A stretch of 64,000 nt of DNA from Clostridia bacterium. Its GTDB lineage: Bacteria > Bacillota > Clostridia > Oscillospirales > Acutalibacteraceae. The stretch lies in contig JAFTWW010000002.1 in NCBI GenBank assembly GCA_017465085.1, positions 19,064 to 83,063 of the forward strand, written 5' to 3'. The notes beneath the pieces were generated by a model. It saw only the letters and a program-made list of their open reading frames with translations, had not been told where the DNA came from and did no database searches. This document shows, in pieces, positions 1 to 7,300 of this stretch; within the stretch, counting starts at the first letter, position 1; each line of letters starts with the position of its first letter. A program made the position numbers and the translations under genes.

Positions 1-1134
1 AGCGCGGGTATATTTTCCTATGGCTTTGCAACAGCGTTGGTGCTGTTTTGCCTTGCAAACTATATAACAAGGCCCTATCAGGTTACCGATATCTCAGGGA
101 GATACAGCGATACGGATTATATCTTTGTCCGCATATTTACCTGCGCTGTTTCTGCGGCGGCAGGAATAGTTTTCTGCATTATAAGGCAATATGATATTTA
201 TAAATCGGCTATAATAATTCTGCTTTGCATTTACAGAATAGTCGAGGCGCTTATCGAAACCTATTACGCCGTTATTCAAAAACGGGATCTGCTTTATAAG
301 GTGGGAATTTCCCTAACGGTAAGAGCAGTTCTCGGCGTTGCGGTATTCTTTGCGGTGGATATAATAACCGAGAATCTTGTTGCTTCCTCGGCGGCTTTGG
401 TTGCCGTAAATATTCTCTGCTTTTTGTGTCTTGACTTGCCAAACACAGTTAAATGCGGCATAGAAAAAAGCAGATTTTCCCTTAAGGCCTCCCGTTCTCT
501 CTTAGTTGCAGGATTTTTCAATTTTATTCTTACAGTTCTTAATACCCTTGTTATAAATATTTCCCGATATGCCATTGATGAGTATGAATCCAATATCACT
601 CAGGCAATATTCGGCTATATAATTATCCCCGCAACCTTTATGAATTTGTTCGGGCAGTATGTGATTCAGCCCGTGCTCACCTCCATTTCGGCAGGTGTTA
701 AGGAACGAAATCATAAAAAAATTGCAGGGGAAATAAAAAAAGTTTTGCTTATAATAGCCTTAGGCGGCGTAGCCGTAACCGTAGTGGCATTCTTCCTTGA
801 GGCGCCCGTGTTATCTCTGCTTTTCGGTATGGATTTTGCTCCTTATAAGTGGGAGATGATGATTATTATCATCGGCTCGGTTATGTATGCTTTGGAGGTT
901 GTGCTCTCCTTTGTTCTTGTAGCCTTCAGGGTTACGGGCGTTCAGGCGGCAATCTACGGCGTTATAACAGTCTTATCTGCTACCCTCTCCTTCGCGGCAG
1001 TAAAGCAGAGCGGCCTTATGGGAGCCGCAGTTACCTATGCCGCATCAATGATGGCGTTGGCAGTTTGTCTTGGCATTGTTCTTATATGTAGGCTTATAAA
1101 ATTCAAAAAGGATTGGAAAGGGGAAAAGCTATGA
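1..1134 (+). CDS. Polysaccharide flippase (Wzx/MATE-like), 5' end cut by window
   Basis: The frame is open from base 1, so the start lies upstream and about 377 codons are visible. The product is almost entirely hydrophobic helices (about 10 visible) separated by short charged loops, the pattern of the polysaccharide biosynthesis/flippase family that moves lipid-linked glycans across the membrane. A normal member has 450-500 residues, so roughly 100 N-terminal residues are missing. Its stop overlaps the start of the following glycosyltransferase by ATGA, which supports a shared surface-polysaccharide operon. The substrate cannot be read from the sequence. Confidence 0.8.
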   Translation, partial: SAGIFSYGFATALVLFCLANYITRPYQVTDISGRYSDTDYIFVRIFTCAVSAAAGIVFCIIRQYDIYKSAIIILLCIYRIVEALIETYYAVIQKRDLLYKVGISLTVRAVLGVAVFFAVDIITENLVASSAALVAVNILCFLCLDLPNTVKCGIEKSRFSLKASRSLLVAGFFNFILTVLNTLVINISRYAIDEYESNITQAIFGYIIIPATFMNLFGQYVIQPVLTSISAGVKERNHKKIAGEIKKVLLIIALGGVAVTVVAFFLEAPVLSLLFGMDFAPYKWEMMIIIIGSVMYALEVVLSFVLVAFRVTGVQAAIYGVITVLSATLSFAAVKQSGLMGAAVTYAASMMALAVCLGIVLICRLIKFKKDWKGEKL

Positions 1135-1838
1135 AAACTCTTATAATTATTCCCGCCTATAATGAAAGGGAAAATATTAAAAGGGTAATCACCAATCTTA
1201 CCGAAAATTATCCCAAGTATGATTATGTTATCATAAATGATTGCTCCACCGATGATACCGAAAAAATCTGCAAGGAGAACGGGTTTAACTATGTTTCCCT
1301 CCCCGCAAATTTAGGTATAGGCGGCGGCGTTCAGACAGGGTATAAATACGCCCTTAAAAACGGATATGATATAGCAGTTCAGATGGATGGGGACGGCCAG
1401 CACGATCCCGCTTTTCTGGACGAGCTTACCTCCGTAATAGAAAGGGATGAGGCCGATATAGTTATAGGATCAAGGTTTATAACTAAGGAAGGCTTTCAGT
1501 CAAGCGGTATGAGAAGATTCGGCATCAAATTTTTAAGCCTTCTGATAAAGCTTTGCAGCGGCGCCGATATTAAGGATGTAACCAGCGGATACCGCGCGGT
1601 AAACCGCAGGTTTATCGAGATATATTCTAAGGATTACGCTGATGATTACCCCGAGCCCGAGGCAATAGTAGCGGCAAGAATGTATGGGGGAAGACTTGCG
1701 GAGGTACCCGTTATTATGAACGAGCGTATGGGTGGCGTTTCCTCCATAAATCCCATCAAATCGGTTTATTATATGATTAAGGTTTCCCTATCTATCCTGT
1801 TCTTCAGAATAACCTTCAAAGGAGGAAACAGAAAATGA
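1131..1838 (+). CDS. Family 2 glycosyltransferase (dolichyl-phosphate mannosyltransferase-like)
   Basis: A 235-residue GT-A fold enzyme. The N-terminus IIIPAYNERENI is the nucleotide-sugar binding start typical of GT2. MDGDGQHDP near residue 90 carries the DxD metal site, and GSRF and TSGYRAVNR follow as in DPM1-like enzymes. No C-terminal membrane helices are present, so it is likely a soluble or peripheral enzyme that loads a sugar onto a lipid carrier. ATG at 1131 is preferred over the earlier in-frame start because GGAAAGGGG lies just upstream and it overlaps the flippase stop. The stop overlaps the next gene by ATGA. Confidence 0.85.
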   Translation: MKTLIIIPAYNERENIKRVITNLTENYPKYDYVIINDCSTDDTEKICKENGFNYVSLPANLGIGGGVQTGYKYALKNGYDIAVQMDGDGQHDPAFLDELTSVIERDEADIVIGSRFITKEGFQSSGMRRFGIKFLSLLIKLCSGADIKDVTSGYRAVNRRFIEIYSKDYADDYPEPEAIVAARMYGGRLAEVPVIMNERMGGVSSINPIKSVYYMIKVSLSILFFRITFKGGNRK

Positions 1839-2185
1839 GTATAGTTTTAAGAATATCGCTTCTCATAGGCATTTTGATATATGTTATCTTTATTTTTTCC
1901 CTTTTGCGCAAAAAGAATTTCACCCTTAAATACTCGCTTTTATGGTTTTTCTCTGCCCTTGTACTCTTCGTGTTTGTAATATTCCCTGATGTTGCAATAT
2001 GGATTTCAAAAATATTAGGCATTGAAAGCGTTGTAAATGCGGTATTCCTTATGTTCCTCTTTGTGATGCTGCTTATTCTTGTATCCCTTACCTCCATCGT
2101 TTCAAAACAACATAATTCCATCAAGGTTTTGATTCAGGAACTTGCCATGGCAAAAAAAGAAATTGAGGAAATGAAGAAAAAATAA
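1835..2185 (+). CDS. DUF2304 family small membrane protein
   Basis: 116 residues with three hydrophobic helices (about 5-23, 33-52 and 66-88) and a charged, coiled-coil-like C-terminus ending in repeated Lys/Glu. This is the DUF2304 arrangement, and such genes usually follow a DPM1-like GT2, as here. It may be an accessory or anchoring subunit for the upstream glycosyltransferase (inference). The start overlaps the GT2 stop as ATGA behind a GGAGG ribosome site at 1821. A strong terminator follows. Confidence 0.8.
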   Translation: MSIVLRISLLIGILIYVIFIFSLLRKKNFTLKYSLLWFFSALVLFVFVIFPDVAIWISKILGIESVVNAVFLMFLFVMLLILVSLTSIVSKQHNSIKVLIQELAMAKKEIEEMKKK

Positions 2186-2203
2186 CTTAAAAACCCGAGC
2201 TTA

Positions 2204-2230
2204 GCCCAACTTCTCATAAGGAAGTTGGGC
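2204..2230 (+). terminator. Intrinsic terminator after DUF2304 gene
   Basis: GCCCAACTTC pairs perfectly with GAAGTTGGGC around a 7-nt loop and is followed by AGTTTTATT. It lies 19 bp after the polysaccharide operon's last stop. Confidence 0.8.
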
Positions 2231-2232
2231 AG

Positions 2233-2397
2233 TTTTATTCGCCTTGCGGCGAGTTCTATTGCTTCGCAGTTATATTTGTCTTACGGCAAGTTTTATTGCC
2301 TTCGGCAGTTTTAAGGCGAATAAAATATCACTGAAACCGAAAGGTTTCAATAACACTATTGCCTTATGGCAATAATAACACTCCGACAAAGTCGGAA
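2233..2397. repeat. Array of tiny palindromes inside a 13-bp inverted repeat
   Basis: This gene-free stretch holds short hairpins one after another, including TGAAACC/GGTTTCA, ATTGCC/GGCAAT and TCCGAC/GTCGGA with 3-4 nt loops, plus several xGCCTTCGGCx-type units. TTTTATTCGCCTT at 2233-2245 and its exact reverse complement at 2313-2325 frame the first half. No reading frame is convincing. It resembles the array at 5339-5503 in style. Confidence 0.65.
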
Positions 2398-2472
2398 TAT
2401 AACTTGAAAGACTTTCTCCTTTAAAGAAAAAGATATATCGAAATATGATTGGCTATAGAAAAACAAGATAAC

Positions 2473-2511
2473 AAAAATTCCAGACAGAATATTTCTGTCT
2501 GGAATTTTTTA
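2473..2511. terminator. Bidirectional terminator between convergent genes
   Basis: AAAATTCCAGACAGAAA pairs with its reverse complement and has A-runs and T-runs on either side, so it can stop transcription from both directions. It lies between the DUF2304 operon (+) and the sugar isomerase-like gene (-). Confidence 0.8.
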
Positions 2512-2554
2512 TGAACATCCTTACGAGAAGTCTCGCTTGGCCGGTAGTCATGAT

Positions 2555-3361
2555 TTAGAATCTTTTTTCAATTATATCCTTTGAAGCCTCATAAGCCATT
2601 TTGAAAAAGGCGTTACGGGTGGGTACGCTATACTCTAAGGGAGGCTTAATTTCAAGGTTAAAGGTGCCCTTGTAGCCGCCCTCCACCAAAATATCGTAAA
2701 ATTCTTTCCACCTTATCGTTTCATGGTATTTTATGGAGTAGGGGATGGAGTGCATATCGGCAACCGTAAGGGTGGTGTGCAGGTGTAAAGCGGTGATATG
2801 ACCTGATAACTTTTTAAGCATTTCTAAAACATTTTGCCGAAGCAAAATGGCGTGGCCCGTATCAAAGCAGATACCAACATATTTGCTGTTAAAATGCTCG
2901 GTTATATAGAGCATATCCTCGGCGGTGGCAAAGCCCACGGAGGAGTAATTTTCGCCGTAAACATTTTCTACCGAGAGAATAACGCCCGTTTTCTGAAGGG
3001 TGGGCAAAAGCTTTTCTATTAAAAGTACGGTGCCCTTTTTAGCTAAATCAAAATCAGCGTTTCCGTAAGGGTGCATAACTGCGGTGTGGCAGCCCATTTT
3101 TGCAGTCGCCTCTATCTGCCGCTTGTAAATCGGAAATACCGCTTCCACAAAACCCTCGTAATCATCCTTTTCTCCGCTGAAATGGGGAGGCCAAAGATGA
3201 GTCTGGCAGATTTTAAGTCCCAAATCCAAAGCCTTCTCCGCCTGAGAAAGCATTTCTTCGGGGGCTTTTTTGTTATCAAAGCTCAAATCAATGCCAACAA
3301 ACCCGATTTCCTTAAGAGCAGGAAAACATTCCTCTTTCAAACAATGAACGGAAATATCCAT
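2555..3361 (-). CDS. Sugar phosphate isomerase/epimerase-like TIM-barrel protein
   Basis: 268 residues of the xylose-isomerase-like TIM-barrel (AP endonuclease 2) superfamily. The metal-binding type residues visible are His/Glu in CQTHLWPPHF, HPYG, LSVENV, CFDTGHA and the C-terminal NLEIKPP. The family catalyses aldose-ketose isomerisation or epimerisation with a divalent metal. The exact sugar cannot be told, and no transporter or kinase is adjacent. The start has AGGGGGAT upstream and follows a perfect 16-bp palindrome at 3378-3411. Confidence 0.75.
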   Translation of the reverse strand: MDISVHCLKEECFPALKEIGFVGIDLSFDNKKAPEEMLSQAEKALDLGLKICQTHLWPPHFSGEKDDYEGFVEAVFPIYKRQIEATAKMGCHTAVMHPYGNADFDLAKKGTVLLIEKLLPTLQKTGVILSVENVYGENYSSVGFATAEDMLYITEHFNSKYVGICFDTGHAILLRQNVLEMLKKLSGHITALHLHTTLTVADMHSIPYSIKYHETIRWKEFYDILVEGGYKGTFNLEIKPPLEYSVPTRNAFFKMAYEASKDIIEKRF

Positions 3362-3377
3362 AAAATCCCCCTAAAAT

Positions 3378-3411
3378 AAAACTATGGTATGATCTATCAT
3401 ACCATAGTTTT
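3378..3411. promoter_or_regulatory. Perfect 16-bp-arm palindrome before the TIM-barrel gene
   Basis: Two exact 16-bp arms (AAAACTATGGTATGAT and its reverse complement) are separated by only CT. On the minus strand it follows the 3436-3873 gene and is followed by TTTTATTTTA, so it may terminate that gene. The 2-nt centre is too tight for a comfortable hairpin loop, so an operator role for the downstream isomerase gene is also possible. Confidence 0.7.
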
Positions 3412-3435
3412 AAAGGATATACAAGCAATAAGGAA

Positions 3436-3873
3436 TTATTTAATAACAAAGTTCAAATAATAACCGTCAACCGATATAAACAGCGTTCGGTTGAATCGGG
3501 AGCTTATATTTGCCGTGCCTTTTTTACCTTCAATAACCACCTCGTAGCGTTGAAGTGAAAATATATTTCGGGATTTAACCTCATAGGCGCCGCTATAGGT
3601 TTTATTATTTGTTTTATCGGTTATTGTAAGTTTCCCGTTTTTTGCAACGCAGGTTAGTTCTATGGGCTTTGAAGCTACAAAAAGGGGGTCATCATCAAAG
3701 GTATAATTATGATGATGCGCGATCGTAAGCATTGGCTCTGCCTGTTGAGCCGTAAAAAGCTCCCAGGTGTGTGTTTCGATAGCAGGCTTGGTAAGAAAGG
3801 CATAGAGAGCTATGCACAATACTATAATTACGGGAGCCCCAATAATCATTTTATTTTTTGAAAACAGCTTCAT
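3436..3873 (-). CDS. Hypothetical membrane-anchored protein
   Basis: 145 residues not assigned to a family. Residues about 9-27 form one hydrophobic helix after a Lys-rich start, which fits an uncleaved signal anchor. The remaining extracytoplasmic part is rich in beta-type segments (KLTITDKTNNKTYSGAYEV and similar) and looks like a small beta-sandwich. Its start lies three bases after the stop of a 41-codon membrane ORF, which suggests coupling. AGAGGGA about 12 bp upstream is the likely ribosome site. Confidence 0.6.
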   Translation of the reverse strand: MKLFSKNKMIIGAPVIIVLCIALYAFLTKPAIETHTWELFTAQQAEPMLTIAHHHNYTFDDDPLFVASKPIELTCVAKNGKLTITDKTNNKTYSGAYEVKSRNIFSLQRYEVVIEGKKGTANISSRFNRTLFISVDGYYLNFVIK

Positions 3874-3876
3874 TTT

Positions 3877-4002
3877 TTAAGAATCCCTCTTTTCTATGGC
3901 AAATAAAGTATTAGCTATAATATTTGCGAACGAAATCACAATATATAAAATCTGCGAGCGCTCTATAAACGGTATTTTATGAAATCTAATATCAGTTTCC
4001 AT
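3877..4002 (-). CDS. Possible 41-residue membrane peptide
   Basis: A short open frame encodes a charged start (METDIRFHKIPF), one hydrophobic helix (ILYIVISFANIIANTLFAI) and a charged tail, then stops three bases before the next gene's ATG. The ribosome site is weak (GTAGAA). It could be a real small protein or a fortuitous frame in AT-rich DNA. The rest of 4003-4118 shows nothing else I can support. Confidence 0.35.
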   Translation of the reverse strand: METDIRFHKIPFIERSQILYIVISFANIIANTLFAIEKRDS

Positions 4003-4118
4003 TTTAATTCTACTATATATAAACTGCTAAGACAACATAAAATGTTTATCCCAAATCAAATTGTTTTTATCTGAAATTAAATTTTGAAAAAACGTTTGTG
4101 ATTAGATACTTATAAAAT

Positions 4119-4154
4119 AAAACAGCGGCATGACCTAAGCACACCGCTGTTTTA
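4119..4154 (-). terminator. Terminator of the XRE gene
   Basis: AAAACAGCGG and CCGCTGTTTT pair around a 15-nt loop. On the minus strand it is followed by TTTTATTTTAT, downstream of the XRE regulator stop. Confidence 0.7.
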
Positions 4155-4204
4155 GTGGATATACAAATTTTAGGGGATAAGGAATCCAAACGATGTGTTA
4201 AAAT

Positions 4205-4417
4205 TTATTTTGATATGCTTGGATTATCGGTGCGGCACAGGATATAATCAATGCTTACATTGTAAAAATCGGCCAACTTAATAAGCGTTTCTGTGGGTGG
4301 GATGCGTTCACCGTTTTCGAATTTTGAAAGCAATGATTGCTCAATTCCCGTTTTCATTTGCAGTGCGATTTGTGTATATCCTTTCTTTTGGCGCAAGAGT
4401 TTCAAGTTTGTTTTCAT
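4205..4417 (-). CDS. XRE-family HTH regulator
   Basis: 70 residues forming a single Cro/CI-type helix-turn-helix: LRQKKGYTQIALQMKTGIEQ then LLSKFENGERIPPTETL and the closing LADFYNVSIDYIL, the full XRE domain with no extra domain. It likely acts as a dimeric repressor. It diverges from a small RHH gene across a region that holds two near-identical palindromes, one inside the opposite promoter, so it probably controls both genes (inference). The ribosome site is GAAGGT. Confidence 0.9.
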   Translation of the reverse strand: MKTNLKLLRQKKGYTQIALQMKTGIEQSLLSKFENGERIPPTETLIKLADFYNVSIDYILCRTDNPSISK

Positions 4418-4430
4418 ACCTTCTCACCCA

Positions 4431-4445
4431 ATGACATTATGTCAT
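4431..4445. promoter_or_regulatory. Operator palindrome O1
   Basis: ATGACATTATGTCAT is a perfect palindrome of 15 bp located 14 bp upstream of the XRE start codon. The near-identical O2 starts 33 bp away, about three helical turns, so both sites face the same side of the DNA. Confidence 0.75.
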
Positions 4446-4454
4446 AATTTTAAC

Positions 4455-4483
4455 TTGACAAATATGACAATGTGTCATATAAT
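4455..4483 (+). promoter_or_regulatory. Consensus promoter for RHH gene with operator O2 in its spacer
   Basis: TTGACA at 4455-4460 and TATAAT at 4478-4483 are separated by 17 bp, a perfect sigma-A promoter. ATGACAATGTGTCAT at 4464-4478 (O2) fills the spacer, so a bound repressor would block polymerase. Confidence 0.85.
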
Positions 4484-4583
4484 AAATTTGCATAAGATAT
4501 TGGTTAATAATATGGTATGTAGCAGAGGAATAATTATCTGATAAAACAGTAAATTTCCATAAACTATTAAGGGGATATAATAT

Positions 4584-4769
4584 ATGCCGGATAAGAAAAG
4601 AAGAATATCGGTAGAGATTGATGCTGAAATGGAAGCGCTTATAAAGGAGAGAATAGACTATCTCCAATCAAAGCGACCGGGAACTAAGGTAACCATTTCG
4701 GATGCCGTTCGTCAGGCGCTTTATAGCCAGTCCTATAAAAGAGGGAAGAAAAGTAATGAGGAGTGTTAG
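4584..4769 (+). CDS. Ribbon-helix-helix (CopG-like) small protein
   Basis: 61 residues. The N-terminal strand RRISVEIDAEME is followed by two helices (ALIKERIDYLQSKR and TISDAVRQALYSQ), matching the RHH fold used by plasmid and antitoxin-type DNA-binding proteins. No toxin gene follows, so it is not a visible toxin-antitoxin pair. The gene is driven by the consensus promoter at 4455-4483 and read from ATG behind AAGGGGA. It may form a two-regulator switch with the divergent XRE gene (inference). Confidence 0.7.
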   Translation: MPDKKRRISVEIDAEMEALIKERIDYLQSKRPGTKVTISDAVRQALYSQSYKRGKKSNEEC

Positions 4770-4825
4770 GGCTGAAATAAATTCTCACTCCTTGATTATT
4801 TTACCATAGCATATATAAAAACTAA

Positions 4826-4852
4826 GTTTGCCCATCGGCGAAGTGGGCAAAC
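4826..4852. repeat. 9-bp stem palindrome on the left flank of the four-helix-bundle gene
   Basis: GTTTGCCCA and TGGGCAAAC pair perfectly around a 9-nt loop and lie next to AAGTTCAC-type sequence that resembles the GTGAAGTT units beyond the gene's other end. Confidence 0.5.
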
Positions 4853-4889
4853 ACAAGTTCACTTTCGCATTAGAGAAAACTTTGCGGAT

Positions 4890-4938
4890 ATAAAAAGAGA
4901 GAACATTTCGGGTATAAACCGATTTGTTCTCTTTTTCT
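4890..4938. terminator. Bidirectional terminator
   Basis: GAGAACA and TGTTCTC pair, with A-rich sequence before and CTTTTTC after, between the RHH gene (+) and the four-helix-bundle gene (-). Confidence 0.6.
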
Positions 4939-4950
4939 GTTTAGGTAAAT

Positions 4951-5316
4951 CTATTTTGTATTATCTACATTTTTCTTTGCGGTGGTGATAGATTTAACTA
5001 ATATTCTTCTTATAATTCCACACTCCTGTAGGAGCTCTTTGGCGCTTTTTTCATCTATTGTTCTTGAACCCAAAAGCATTTCAATCCAATATTCCGTTTC
5101 ACTACATTCTTTTAATGCAATATGAAATTTATTTATGAAATCAGCTCTGCTCACAGCATAATTAGCCTCGTGAATATTGGCGCCGATAGATGTGGAACTG
5201 CGCACAATTTGATTTACCAGCACACTTCTGCCCTTGCGGGTATCCACATTATCACAAACGGATATTATATGCAAAGCTAAAGCTTTTGCTCGGTTGCGCA
5301 ATTCTGAATCTTTCAT
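4951..5316 (-). CDS. Four-helix-bundle protein (S23 / 23S rRNA intervening-sequence family)
   Basis: 121 residues, predicted all-helical. LHIISVCDN, VRSSTSIGANIHEANYA and HIALKECSETEYWIEML are the family's hallmark segments. Members were first seen inside 23S rRNA intervening sequences and are related to the Avd proteins of diversity-generating retroelements, but neither rRNA nor a reverse transcriptase is present here. The gene stands alone with arrays of small palindromes on both sides, which suggests it travels as a cassette (inference). Its molecular role is unknown. Confidence 0.85.
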   Translation of the reverse strand: MKDSELRNRAKALALHIISVCDNVDTRKGRSVLVNQIVRSSTSIGANIHEANYAVSRADFINKFHIALKECSETEYWIEMLLGSRTIDEKSAKELLQECGIIRRILVKSITTAKKNVDNTK

Positions 5317-5338
5317 AAATTAGCTCCTTTATATAATG

Positions 5339-5503
5339 GTGAAGTTGTTCGCTAAGCTCACAGTGAAGTTACTCCCTCTGCTCGTAGTGAAGTTTTGGTC
5401 GTTTCGTCCAAAGTGAAGTTAAGTTTGTCCACTTCGCCGCTAGGCGAAACTTCACTCACATAGTGAACTTCACTGCTAAAGGCAACTTCACTTGCCGTCA
5501 GGC
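5339..5503. repeat. Array of GTGAAGTT units and inverted copies
   Basis: GTGAAGTT occurs at 5339, 5363, 5387 and 5413, spaced 24-26 bp, and its reverse complement AACTTCAC at 5448, 5467 and 5484. Between the units lie small palindromes such as TTCGCCGCTAGGCGAA and TTGCCGTCAGGCAA. The right end runs into rlmD and supplies its stop codon. Spacers are too short and too variable for CRISPR. Confidence 0.75.
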
Positions 5504-6849
5504 AAACTTAGTTTTAGAAACAACGCTACCGTTTCTACATGCGCTGTTCTTGGAAACAGGTCCACAGGAGTATATTCTATCAGCCTATAGCCTAAAGTTT
5601 CCAAAATCTTCGCATCTCTTGAGAGGGTTGCTACGTCACAGGAAACATAGACTATTCTTTCGGGGCAAAAGTCCCTTGCAACCGTGTTGAGCAGGGCTTC
5701 CTCGCAGCCTTTTCTTGGGGGGTCAACGATAACCGCGTGGGGCTTTATACCCCTCTTCTTTAATTGCAGAGCCGCCTTTGCCGCATCACCGCAGATAAAC
5801 TCGGCGTTTTCTATGCCGTTTTCCTTAGCATTTACTATGGCATCCTTTACAGCATCAGGTATTATCTCAACGCCTATTATGCTGTTTGCATCTTTAGCCA
5901 TAGAAAGACCTATGGTACCCGCTCCGCAATAAAGGTCAAGGATATTCTTGCCTTGGGGCTCGGCGTATTCCTGTGCCTTATTATAAAGATGCTCTGCCAT
6001 AGTTCTATTAACCTGATAAAAGGAAAGGGGAGAGATCCTCACCTTAACTCCGCAGAGGATATCTTCAATATACTCCTTGCCGTAAAGGAGTATATTTTTT
6101 TCGCCTAAAATAACATTGGAGTTCTTTTTATTTATATTAAGCTGAACGCTTTTAAGGTTTTCGCCTGCCGCCTCTCTTAAAAGGGATATAAGCAGTTCCC
6201 TGTGGGGTATATTATCCCCGTTTATTATAAGAACCGCCATAAGCTCACCCGTGGCATCGGCGTTTCTCAGATAAAAATGCTTTACAAGGCCTGAGTTTGT
6301 TTCTTCGTTATAAACGGTAACACCCGTTTTATTTATCCACTCTTTAAGGGCAGAAGATAGAGATGAAAAAACCTGTGGCTGTAAACGGCAATCGGGGGTG
6401 GGGATAACCCTATGTGAATGGGTGGCATAAAAGCCAACTGAGCCATCCTCTGAGATGGGGAATTGGGCTTTGTTGCGGTAGCGCTCGGTATCCGATGCCC
6501 TTATTAAAGGCTGAGGCTTCATATCAATTCCGCCTATACGGCGCATAGCCTCATAAACCTTGTTTTCTTTAATCTCGCACTCGGCATCATAACTTATATG
6601 GCGCCATACACAGCCGCCGCACTTTGAAAAGCTCTCGCAATCGGGCTCACACCGATTGGCAGAGGGGGTTATCAGCTCCTCAAGTTTTCCGAAGGCAAGA
6701 TTCTTTTTATCCCTTAAAATGCGAATCTTCGCCCTATCTCCGATGGCGGTAAGAGGAACGAAGATTGCCTTATTTTCATATCTGCCGATACCTGCCCCCT
6801 CGGAAGAGGCGGCAGTAATATCAAGCTCTATAATATCGTTTTTTCTCAT
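5488..6849 (-). CDS. rlmD: 23S rRNA (uracil-C5)-methyltransferase, RumA/TrmA family
   Basis: 453 residues. An N-terminal TRAM domain is followed by a 4Fe-4S cluster motif (CEPDCESFSKCGGC), a SAM-binding segment (LDLYCGAGTIGL) and the catalytic region DPPRKGCEE then VYVSCDVATLSRD, whose Cys forms the covalent uracil adduct. It methylates U1939, and in Firmicutes the RlmCD type also U747, of 23S rRNA; which applies here cannot be told. The start overlaps the DUF5412-like stop. The last codons and TGA lie in the repeat array, so the 3' end was rewritten by it. Confidence 0.93.
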   Translation of the reverse strand: MRKNDIIELDITAASSEGAGIGRYENKAIFVPLTAIGDRAKIRILRDKKNLAFGKLEELITPSANRCEPDCESFSKCGGCVWRHISYDAECEIKENKVYEAMRRIGGIDMKPQPLIRASDTERYRNKAQFPISEDGSVGFYATHSHRVIPTPDCRLQPQVFSSLSSALKEWINKTGVTVYNEETNSGLVKHFYLRNADATGELMAVLIINGDNIPHRELLISLLREAAGENLKSVQLNINKKNSNVILGEKNILLYGKEYIEDILCGVKVRISPLSFYQVNRTMAEHLYNKAQEYAEPQGKNILDLYCGAGTIGLSMAKDANSIIGVEIIPDAVKDAIVNAKENGIENAEFICGDAAKAALQLKKRGIKPHAVIVDPPRKGCEEALLNTVARDFCPERIVYVSCDVATLSRDAKILETLGYRLIEYTPVDLFPRTAHVETVALFLKLSLPDGK

Positions 6850-7283
6850 TGATTTTCCTGCAAATTGTTGATTATTTCGGGTGCTGCCAGACCGCCTAAA
6901 TTACCCTCCTGGAACAGCGAGGTACCTCTGCGGCAATCATAAACTGCGCCCTGCGCAATATTTATGCTAAGCTCATTAACATTAACAACATCGTTGTTTT
7001 CCCAATAGGAAGCAACGGCGGCAGTATCGGTCTGCCAGAAAACATTCTTAGCAACTCCGCCCGATACGATTTCCCCGCGAACTGCAGCGCCTAAGGAGTT
7101 TTCAACCACATAAATATTGAGCACCTTATCCCCCGTTGGTGAGGCTACGCTATAAGAGTAATTGCCTTGGGGCAGGCTGTTTATATCGAAGAAAAGGTTA
7201 TCCTTAATGGTAATAGCCACATTCACGGCGGATATTATAAGGGTAAGGGCATAAACGATGATAAAAAATATGTTTTTCTTCAT
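6846..7283 (-). CDS. DUF5412-like membrane-anchored protein
   Basis: 145 residues. One N-terminal helix (about 5-25) is followed by an exported domain with SPTGDKVLNIYVV, AAVRGEIV and NVFWQT. This matches DUF5412, a small Firmicutes family of unknown function, and I make the family call from memory of its motifs. It overlaps rlmD by ATGA and lies at the end of the long murD-to-rlmD run. Nothing visible gives a substrate. Confidence 0.6.
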   Translation of the reverse strand: MKKNIFFIIVYALTLIISAVNVAITIKDNLFFDINSLPQGNYSYSVASPTGDKVLNIYVVENSLGAAVRGEIVSGGVAKNVFWQTDTAAVASYWENNDVVNVNELSINIAQGAVYDCRRGTSLFQEGNLGGLAAPEIINNLQENQ

Positions 7284-7300
7284 TTTCTCACCTCATCAGC

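Noticed and set aside
4205-4769. Toxin-antitoxin module
   Set aside because: Both proteins are DNA-binding types; neither has a toxin fold and no third gene follows.
4951-5316. Accessory protein (Avd) of a diversity-generating retroelement
   Set aside because: No reverse transcriptase, template or variable repeat lies nearby; the family is broader than Avd.
5339-5503. CRISPR array
   Set aside because: Repeats are only 8 bp, occur in both orientations and are separated by 9-20 bp palindromic spacers; no cas genes are present.
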